Shown here in pieces: positions 62,668-64,000 of a stretch of DNA of 64,000 nucleotides. Positions within the stretch are counted from its first letter, which is position 1. The number at the start of each line of letters is the position of its first letter. Origin of the DNA: Bifidobacterium callitrichos DSM 23973. Its GTDB lineage: Bacteria > Actinomycetota > Actinomycetes > Actinomycetales > Bifidobacteriaceae. Position numbers and translations under genes: made by a program. The notes under the pieces were generated by a model, which saw only the letters and a list, made by a program, of their open reading frames with translations, was not told the origin of the DNA and did no database searches. The DNA lies in assembly GCF_000741175.1 (NCBI RefSeq), contig NZ_JGYS01000009.1, positions 1-64,000 on the forward strand, read 5' to 3'.

Positions 62668-63603
62668 TCAGTCCTCCTTGTTCATGAAGACGATTTGGAT
62701 GATCGACAGGATCATCAGAATGATGCCCAACAGCAGGGCCATGGCCGACGCCATACCTGCCGCTGAAGGACCGGCGGGGAATGCGAGGTTTTTGATGTCC
62801 ATGAGCAGGACCTGGGTGCTTTGCGCCGGTCCGCCATTGGTCATCATGAGCGGCTGACCCCAGACGTTGAACGCGCCGACGGTGGTCATGATCGTCGTGT
62901 AGAAGAGAGGCAAACGGATCTCCGGCAACGTGATCGAGAAGAAGATACGCACTGGCCCCGCGCCGTCGACCTGTGCAGCCTCATACAGGTTCTGATCGAC
63001 GCCGGAAAGCGCCGAACGGTAGATGACGAGGTTTCCGCCGATGCCGGCCCAGAGGCTGAGCACGAAGATTGTGATCCACGCCCACGGCTGCTCGCCAAGC
63101 CAGTTGACCTGCAGGTGGAACGTGGTGTTGATCATGCCATACTGCGAGTTGAACACCATCTTCCATACAAGTGCACCGGCGGCCACGGAGATGAGACCAG
63201 GGATATATAGGATGGCCTGGAACAGTCCAGCCCCCTTGAGTCCCTTCTTGTTGAGCAGCACCGCCAGCAGCAACGGCACGACAATGCATAGAGGCACGTT
63301 GATCACGACGAACAGGAGCGTGTTCCACAGATCCTTAAAGAAAACCTTGTTGAAGTAGGTTCCCGGGGTCATGATCAGTCGGAAGTTGTCCAGCCCTGCC
63401 CATTTCGGCGAACCGATCAGATTCCAACGAGTGAACGAGATATACAGCCCGAACACAATCGGAATGATGCCGAACACCGCGAAGATAATCAGGTGAGGGG
63501 CTATGTACGGGAACGCATGCATGAACGGATGCAGCCGTTCGTCAAGCGTCTTACGCTTGCCGGCGACATGGTCTGCAGTTACAGATTCGTTGATGATACC
63601 CAT
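62668..63603 (-). CDS. ABC sugar transporter permease, MalF type
   Basis: A 311-residue CUT1-family permease with about six helices. The EAA loop is EAAQVDGAGPVRIFFSITLP. The ATG at 63603 is used because GGGAGG lies 8 bases upstream; a GTG two codons earlier is too close to it. Follows the binding-protein gene by 16 bases and abuts the MalG-type gene, so the three are cotranscribed. Confidence 0.9.
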   Translation of the reverse strand: MGIINESVTADHVAGKRKTLDERLHPFMHAFPYIAPHLIIFAVFGIIPIVFGLYISFTRWNLIGSPKWAGLDNFRLIMTPGTYFNKVFFKDLWNTLLFVVINVPLCIVVPLLLAVLLNKKGLKGAGLFQAILYIPGLISVAAGALVWKMVFNSQYGMINTTFHLQVNWLGEQPWAWITIFVLSLWAGIGGNLVIYRSALSGVDQNLYEAAQVDGAGPVRIFFSITLPEIRLPLFYTTIMTTVGAFNVWGQPLMMTNGGPAQSTQVLLMDIKNLAFPAGPSAAGMASAMALLLGIILMILSIIQIVFMNKED

Positions 63604-63619
63604 GATCACTACCTCCCAC

Positions 63620-64000
63620 TCACTCGGACTGTTCCTGAATCTGGATCTGGCCTTGCGTCTGATCCTGCAATAGCTGCAATCCGTCGTCCACGGTCACATT
63701 GCCATAGACGATGTCGTTGAATGTGCCCCATGCGGAGGTGGCGTATCCGCCATACATGTAATTGGACGATCGCAACATGGCACGCTCCTTGTCCCCAGTG
63801 GTGAAGTACGACTGCGGCAGCTTCTGATATTCAGGACTGTCAAGATCCACATTGGATGCGGATACCTGACCGATCTTGGCCATAGTCATGAAGTGCGTAC
63901 GCACATATTCGATGAAATCGGCAGACGCCTTTTCTCGGGCTTCGGAACGGCTGGGGTCCTTAAGCTGGATCCAGTTCGCCTGCCAGAAGAAGTTGGTCGG
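63620..64000 (-). CDS. ABC sugar-binding lipoprotein, C-terminal part (runs off the window)
   Basis: Only the last about 126 codons are present; the 5' end lies beyond base 64000. The visible part reads FFWQANWIQLKDPSRSEARE near the edge and TSAWGTFNDIVYGNVTVDDGLQLLQDQ near the end, matching the C-terminal lobe of CUT1 solute-binding proteins. It ends in a Gln-rich tail. First gene, in transcription order, of the importer transcript within view. Confidence 0.8.
   Translation of the reverse strand, partial: PTNFFWQANWIQLKDPSRSEAREKASADFIEYVRTHFMTMAKIGQVSASNVDLDSPEYQKLPQSYFTTGDKERAMLRSSNYMYGGYATSAWGTFNDIVYGNVTVDDGLQLLQDQTQGQIQIQEQSE

Overview
The window reads as a chromosomal segment of a Bifidobacterium. 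It is GC-rich, uses AAGGAG-type ribosome binding sites, and carries a sucrose phosphorylase close to the bifidobacterial enzyme, two ilvC genes, a sortase pilus operon and many LacI/sugar-transport/glycosidase genes. This is from sequence reading only; the species is not assigned. No tRNA, rRNA, CRISPR array, prophage or replication origin was seen.

Layout. 0.2-6.2 kb: minus-strand pilus operon (large LPKTG surface protein, LPITG pilin, class C sortase). 6.7-16.6 kb: two AAT-family amino acid permeases, an FtsX-type ABC exporter with a divergent TetR regulator, and an AAA ATPase with a nuclease-like C-terminus. 16.7-22.3 kb: branched-chain amino acid region with intact ilvC1, a higBA toxin-antitoxin pair, a frameshifted ilvC2, and a frameshifted MFS transporter. 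The transporter is preceded by a 35-codon leader rich in Leu/Val/Ile and a terminator, that is, a candidate attenuator. 22.5-25.5 kb: MacAB-like exporter operon. 25.6-31.3 kb: an AT-rich island with three paralogous lipoproteins, a NarL-type two-component system, a small secreted peptide and IS remnants. 31.4-37.2 kb: sucrose locus (transporter, phosphorylase, LacI regulator with twin operators, second transporter). 37.6-40.3 kb: ABC permease plus an ATPase that has lost most nucleotide-binding motifs. 40.3-49.2 kb: HD hydrolase, class II amidotransferase, Kup K+ transporter, TatD, SDR and PepC. 49.7-55.3 kb: a frameshifted AAA ATPase, a GH36 alpha-galactosidase and a second nuclease-like AAA ATPase. 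55.3-64 kb: minus-strand carbohydrate cluster (GPH transporter, GH51, GH27, small membrane protein, ABC permeases, truncated binding protein).

Two repeat families occur between 45.8 and 53.8 kb. One is a 161-nt three-hairpin element present three times with identical internal spacing and compensatory base changes. The other is an array of four 43-nt palindromes, set as two pairs each with a 51-nt period. The AAA ATPase genes have unusual AT-rich iterated sites upstream.

Three genes (ilvC2, the MFS transporter, one AAA ATPase) each carry an apparent loss of a single G/C in a short run. These may be real decay or base-calling errors. The best candidates for undescribed biology are the lipoprotein/two-component island, the three-hairpin element, and the branched-chain leader in front of a transporter.
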